Source: Coprinopsis marcescibilis
Lineage: Eukaryota; Basidiomycota; Agaricomycetes; Agaricales; Psathyrellaceae
NCBI GenBank assembly: GCA_004369085.1
Contig: ML210447.1
Location: forward strand, 1 to 26,974
Length of the DNA: 26,974 nucleotides
Reading direction: 5' to 3'
The position numbers were made by a program, and so were the translations under genes. Below the pieces are notes generated by a model. It was not told the DNA's origin and did no database searches. It saw nothing but the letters and a program-made list of their open reading frames with translations. This document shows, piece by piece, positions 23,376 through 26,974 of the stretch. How positions within the stretch are numbered: position 1 is the first letter of the stretch; each line of letters starts with the position of its first letter.

Positions 23376-24735
23376 ATGTCCCAAAACATCGAAATCATCA
23401 ACCCCGTCTACTCCAACAAACTCATCTACCCTACTCCCTCTCGACCAGGTCAATACAACCTGGAATACCCAACCAAACCTGACGAAGAACTCGAACGAGA
23501 CCAGAACACCAAATATGCGAACTACGATCACCCACTTTATAAACCCAAACGATTTGAACATCCACCCGCAAAAGATCATCCCCAACGAAAAGGATTCGAT
23601 GGCACGTTCCAAACTGCCATCAACAAAGAAGAAGAAGAAATCGCGGAATGGTACTATCGGGTTATCGGATCTGATCAATTCTTTTCCATCCCCACTGGTC
23701 AACTCGACCCCATGAACAGGGATCAAGACCACTTGAATGACGCGGACGCCGATACGTATATCTCTTTTCAACAATTCGTATATCAAAGGGAACTATTATG
23801 TGAATCAATTCAAGACACGAAGAGACTTCTTCACAACCTTCGACAACAATTCTCCAATCTGGACTCTTTTGGAAGAACCCTTCAAGAATCATGGACCTAT
23901 CTCTTGATGCATTGTGACAAGAAACACCGGAAAAACAAGTTGGAGAAAGAAGAACAAGAAACAGTAAAGTCAGACAGATCCATTGTTGAAATAACCCGAC
24001 CCTCAATCAAGAAACCACTTCCTCAGAATCTGACACCCTCTCCCCGATCTTCGCCGACATGTGGAACCAACTACCCTCGAAAAAATTGGCATTCAAAATC
24101 AACAGATTCTCAATCAAAACCCAATCAATCGACCCCAACAACCAACTCCCGAACAACAGAAAAAGGAAAACACGTCAAAAGAGGACCAACACAAATTCCA
24201 CATAACCCCGCACCACATTTTTCTCCAATGGTCAAAGGGAGAAAACAGTTGACTGCCAACTGACCCCACAAAACAGTCGACTGCCAACCGACCCCACAAA
24301 ACCGTTTTACTATCGATCGGACTCGCCAATCCAGCTTCCACTATCCATGATGAAAGACAACGACAAGATACTGGGAAGAGTCCTACTCTGGGACCTTCTA
24401 CCATTCGGACACACCAAGAAGACCATATTCCCAATTTCGGAACAACCAGAACCCCTCGACCACCCCCAATCACTTGAGACGGCAAGAAACTGTGTTTCAC
24501 CTGCCGATCCGATCAACATCTCAAAGCCCTCTGCCCCCATCAGTACGAATGTCAAACCTGTGGAGAAGAAGCACCCTGACACCTTCCAGATGATGACAAA
24601 TGCCGTCTCAACAAACTTTACCCCAACCACCTTAAGGGCTCACGTGCTCAGCATTACGACAACGATCAAAACGACTGGAACTCTCATGCCTACGACTTCG
24701 ATGACTACGGCAACTACGACAACCATCGAGACTGA
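23376..24735 (+). pseudogene. Gypsy gag (degenerate), capsid region and zinc knuckles
   Basis: ATG 23376 opens a 295-codon frame (MSQNIEIINPVYSNK..) with the charged, helical character of a gypsy Gag (EIAEWYYRVIGSDQFF, CESIQDTKRLLHNLRQQF). Beyond about 24010 the best frame shifts at least twice. A CCHC knuckle is seen as CFTCRSDQHLKALC (C-x2-C-x4-H-x4-C, about 24491-24532), then CQTCGEEAP, an in-frame TGA, and HLPDDDKC, a possible second finger. An Asp/Asn/Tyr-rich tail ends at TGA 24733-24735. No protease or pol follows; LTR-C starts 33 bp later. Frameshifts placed by eye are uncertain. Confidence 0.78.
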
Positions 24736-24768
24736 ATCCAGGAGGCTTCAAATCCAGAACGGGGGTAA

Positions 24769-25322
24769 TGTTACACTGCCTTCAATGGTGGAACATGACG
24801 ATGAACAGGAACTTACAGATGAAGATTATCTGGAAATACAAATGGAATATTTCCGGAAGTTTGGTATGTTTGATAACGAATCTATTGATACCCCTAACTG
24901 TCAAACCGGAGCTTGGGGATATTATTAGATAGATAACGGATATGAGTTTATGATGTAGTGATTTTTCTTATTTATAGTACAATAATGGAAGGAACTTATT
25001 GATAAGATCGATAAGAGATAAAAGATTGTATATTTAAACTTACCTAGTTGGGTGGTTGTACTTTAGTTTTGATCTCATTCTCTACTTGTCACTCGATAGT
25101 TTTCGAATAAGACTTTTGTTAGTCTTCTTGTCGACAGATCGTCTTACTTGAATACCTTGGAAACTCTATTGTCTTGACGTTCGTTCGTCTCGACTTACTC
25201 GTTCAACTCGCTTGTCTCAACGATCTCTTGTCTTGACCTTATCGTCAACTATCTCTTGTCTTGACCTTATCGTCAACTATCGTTTGGCAACTAAGGCGTA
25301 TCATTCGCCTTGCATTGTAACA
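24769..25322 (+). repeat. Gypsy LTR-C, full length with a 28-bp internal duplication (554 bp)
   Basis: TGTTACACTGCC..TGCATTGTAACA. It is 28 bp longer than the other full copies because 25223-25250 is repeated exactly at 25251-25278. It is preceded by AACGGGGGTAA, which could serve as a polypurine tract. The conserved peptide frame is open from the LTR start to TAG at about 24928. Confidence 0.93.
25223..25278 (+). repeat. 28-bp perfect tandem duplication in LTR-C
   Basis: The unit beginning ATCTCTTGTCTTGACC and ending CGTCAACT occurs twice back to back. LTR-B and the solo LTR have one copy of the corresponding sequence, so the duplication happened after this LTR lineage split or after insertion. 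Confidence 0.93.
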
Positions 25323-26156
25323 CGAGGAGTGGGTGGACAAGACAATAGACAAATATCTTCTTTGGGATCACCAAGTGAAACCATGTCTTTGTCATCAGAG
25401 TAGATATCAGTGACATACAACTCCTTCTTTGGTTCCTCTGTGTCGCTTACAGTGATCCAATCAATGAGGCTTTTCTTTGCTGTATGATAGCAGCCATCAT
25501 TGGATCTAGCAGGTGAAATGCTCTGTTTGCAGGCACCAGTGGGAGTTAGGACTTCCCGAATGGGTTTGTTCATCGAGTGCTGATACTCAATGAGTTCTTC
25601 TAACTGCCTGATTGTTTTGGTGGTTTTGGGGGCTCTGAGACTATCGCAGAGATTTCGGGCACTCTGATATGCCAAATATGGCAATTGAGTTTCCTTGCCG
25701 ATGAGTTGATCAACCCATTTGTATGCAGTTCCATGTGTTATAGATCCAAAGTGTACTTTTAAGTTTTCCCAGGTGGTCATCAAGGTGAGGGCAATATGCA
25801 TCTTCAAAGAAGGCGCAATCTTGAGGGTTATAGCACCAATTGCCATTTGATCAGCTTTATGCCAATCTATGATCAGCTTTATGCCAATCTATGATCAACT
25901 TTATGCCAATCTATGATCAGCTTTATGCCAATCTATGATCAGCTTTATGCCAATCTATGATCTGCGTTTGTCAAAGAAGAACTTCAGCAGCGGTTGCAGT
26001 TGAAGGAGGATCGTCAGGCAAGCCAATCACTCCATCAACACAAAGCCAGAGTCCTTGGCTTTGAAGGTAGGCGGTCATCATATTGCTCCATTGAGTCCAG
26101 TTGTTGCCGTTGAGAGTGGGGATGAGATTGAGGGCAGAGGAAATATTGATCAGCAA
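25323..26156 (-). pseudogene. Copia Gag, N-terminal segment
   Basis: The minus frame shows the copia Gag N-terminus ALNLIPTLNGNNWTQWSNMM and LQSQGLWLCVDGVIG, then AIGAITLKIAPSLKMHIAL and the UBN2-type region TWENLKVHFG..TQLPYLAYQSARNLCDSLRA. The segment ends at the gypsy composite with CPPTPR. There is an in-frame TGA at 25971-25973. A 22-bp repeat expansion (25849-25958) adds 88 bp and shifts the frame between IIDWHKAD and QMAIGAI. No ATG is found in frame just upstream, so the start is lost or lies further 5'. Confidence 0.88.
25849..25958 (+). repeat. 22-bp tandem repeat, five copies
   Basis: Unit starts GATCAGCTTTATGCC and ends AATCTAT; copies begin at 25849, 25871, 25893, 25915 and 25937. 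The third has one A for G change (GATCAACTTT). On the minus strand one copy encodes IDWHKAD of Gag, so the ancestral state was a single copy and four were added. Confidence 0.97.
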
Positions 26157-26761
26157 ATTTATCCAAATAAATAAATAAATAAGATGGATTTATGCAATCA
26201 AATAGATACCCCTCCTGGCTCCGATGATTCCTCAATCAGTTCCGTCACATGCACTGGAACTTTGTAATCCCTGTCCTGAGTGCCGTATGGAGGTGGTGTC
26301 TGAGTCATCAACTTGAAGATGATTGGTTGCTTGCAGTCTGGATCTGATCAACCATTCAATTGATGTGAACCCGGATCTCAGATACAGATGGATTTGGAGA
26401 TCCACTGTTGGACAATCTACCAGATCAATTCGATGCATTGAATGCATTGGGAGTAGAGCGTCGGTTTTGACGCCGTTCTATGCGTCGTCGAGCCACAGAG
26501 CATCCAGACTGTCTGCAGCCAAGGGTGGCGCATTCAGGTCTGTGTCGCCATTGAAGGCCTTGCTCTTGTCTCTGCGGATGGTTCGCATGAGACGGTTGCA
26601 GCGGTTGGACACCATCATTGACTAAATTCCTCATAAAGCTGATAAAAGGCTCTAAGCGTTCATTTAAGTCAAAGATTTCCCACAGGGTGTTTGCCAGCAC
26701 ATAGGCAATTAAGTTCGCCAGTGAAAGGCTACTTATATTAGGGCTGGCAGGGCCCATAACC
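26157..26761 (-). other. Copia 5' leader between 5' LTR and Gag
   Basis: Untranslated leader of the copia element. Next to the LTR the minus strand reads GGTTATGGGCCCTGCC, where the primer binding site is expected; I could not match it to a tRNA by eye. A TTTA microsatellite (26168-26182) lies close to the Gag frame. A 157-codon minus-strand frame from inside the LTR crosses most of the leader (26898-26425), but it has no domain and is not carried by the 3' LTR copy. Confidence 0.6.
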
Positions 26762-26974
26762 TGTTGAAAGCCAGAGGGCGCAGCAAATGCACAGGCAAGC
26801 AGGAGGCCAATGTATACAACTGGGTAGGACATATTTACCTTGTAGTAGAAAGTAGTTAAGAGCTGCTTATAGCTTAGCAGGTGGTAGTTTAGAGGCAAGA
26901 GAGATAATTCATATAGGGCTAAACTACAGCCCTTATATACCTATTCTACAAGTGTATTAGTAAGCAAGTTACAC
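26762..26974 (-). repeat. Copia 5' LTR, first 171 bp beyond the window
   Basis: The 213 bases visible match 13695-13907 with nine substitutions. The element-internal edge is CTTTCAACA at 26762. The outer end, and the target duplication that should match GGTCG at 13690-13694, lie outside the window. Confidence 0.93.
26931..26939 (-). promoter_or_regulatory. TATA-like box in the copia 5' LTR
   Basis: The minus strand reads TATATAAGG, identical to the 3' LTR copy. It would be the core promoter for transcription leftward through the element, and from there into sense copia RNA and antisense RNA of the nested plus-strand gypsy block. Confidence 0.5.

Larger units (their letters stand above)
19137..25322 (+). 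mobile_element. Ty3/gypsy chromovirus composite with three LTRs, inserted in copia gag
   Basis: Order on the plus strand: LTR-A (19137-19494, truncated), pol from late protease to chromodomain (19495-22702), LTR-B (22703-23227), leader plus gag (23228-24768), LTR-C (24769-25322). The flanks are CAAGG (19132-19136) and CGAGG (25323-25327), a 5-bp target duplication with one G/A difference at a CpG. Removing the block and one flank rejoins copia Gag in frame (..CPPTPR to FSQEPED..). LTR-A and LTR-C share variants that LTR-B lacks (for example GATGAACAGGAACTTA and TGATGTAGTGATTTTTC), so the outer LTRs are the sister pair. Confidence 0.9.
13695..26974 (-). mobile_element. Ty1/copia LTR retrotransposon, minus strand, split by three insertions, 5' LTR truncated by the window edge
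   Basis: On the minus strand the order is 5' LTR (26974-26762), leader, Gag, protease, integrase, RT, RNase H, polypurine tract and 3' LTR (14078-13695). Having integrase before RT defines Ty1/copia. Copia-derived segments are 26762-25323, 19136-18938, 18233-16291 and 15764-13695. The intervening blocks are a gypsy composite, a TIR element and a solo gypsy LTR. The two LTRs differ at nine positions over the 213 bases that can be compared (hand count). At least five in-frame TGA codons and a repeat-expansion frameshift make it non-functional. The 5 bp left of the 3' LTR are GGTCG; the matching duplication should lie beyond the right edge. Confidence 0.93.

Noticed and set aside
24347..24928. 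193-codon plus frame that seems to fuse a Thr-rich region to a conserved tail
   Set aside because: It is a chance join of an out-of-frame gag stretch with the LTR-C peptide frame. The zinc-knuckle frame is the likelier gag reading.
25849..25958. CRISPR-like regular repeat
   Set aside because: The 22-bp units are directly adjacent with no spacers, lie in a coding remnant, and the organism is a fungus.
26740..26761. Copia primer binding site for initiator tRNA-Met
   Set aside because: The sequence after the LTR (GGTTATGGGCCC) does not match the usual TGGTA/TATCAGAGC form, so I do not name a tRNA.
26425..26898. 157-codon minus-strand frame with a hydrophobic N-terminus, looking like a small secreted protein
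   Set aside because: Its start lies inside the copia 5' LTR and the rest is the element's leader; the 3' LTR copy (13559-13831) carries only the LTR part and then reads into unrelated flanking DNA.

Overview
This is a window from a filamentous fungus, very probably a mushroom-forming basidiomycete (Agaricomycetes). Support comes from very short introns (45-67 nt, GT..AG, mostly phase 1), a pair of multi-exon NACHT-TPR (NLR-like) genes of the type expanded in these fungi, and the retrotransposons present (a Ty1/copia element and a chromodomain Ty3/gypsy family). I see no bacterial-style gene organisation, rRNA, tRNA or CRISPR array.

Left half (1-11936). Two paralogous NLR-like genes face away from each other. 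NLR-1 is on the minus strand (2854 down past the left edge) and NLR-2 on the plus strand (7729-11936). Each has a short N-terminal region with a shared 25-30 residue motif, a NACHT NTPase with clear Walker A and B, a linker of about 300 residues, and a C-terminal TPR array. Their introns sit at matching places. The NLR-2 TPR array contains a near-identical 276-bp repeat in five copies. The 4.9 kb between the genes has no gene I can defend, only protein-like fragments.

Middle (11937-13694). AT-richer intergenic DNA with a 57-bp direct repeat and a small minus-strand remnant that resembles the C-terminal tail of a DNA-transposon protein.

Right half (13695-26974). One Ty1/copia element on the minus strand, of which 13.3 kb lies in the window, has been split by three later insertions: a solo gypsy LTR (15765-16290), a 704-bp TIR element (18234-18937) and a 6.2-kb gypsy composite (19137-25322). 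In each case, removing the insertion and one copy of its short target duplication rejoins the copia reading frame exactly, which fixes the boundaries to the base. The gypsy composite has three LTRs: LTR-A, pol without gag, LTR-B, gag without pol, LTR-C.

All elements look dead. The premature stops in the copia and gypsy frames listed here are all TGA, two gypsy catalytic Asp codons have become Asn, and both gypsy target duplications differ by one CG-to-CA/TG change. This fits CpG-directed C-to-T decay (methylation deamination or a RIP-like process). All four gypsy LTR copies nevertheless keep an open, conserved peptide frame of about 52 codons at their 5' end, probably the C-terminal tail of Pol.
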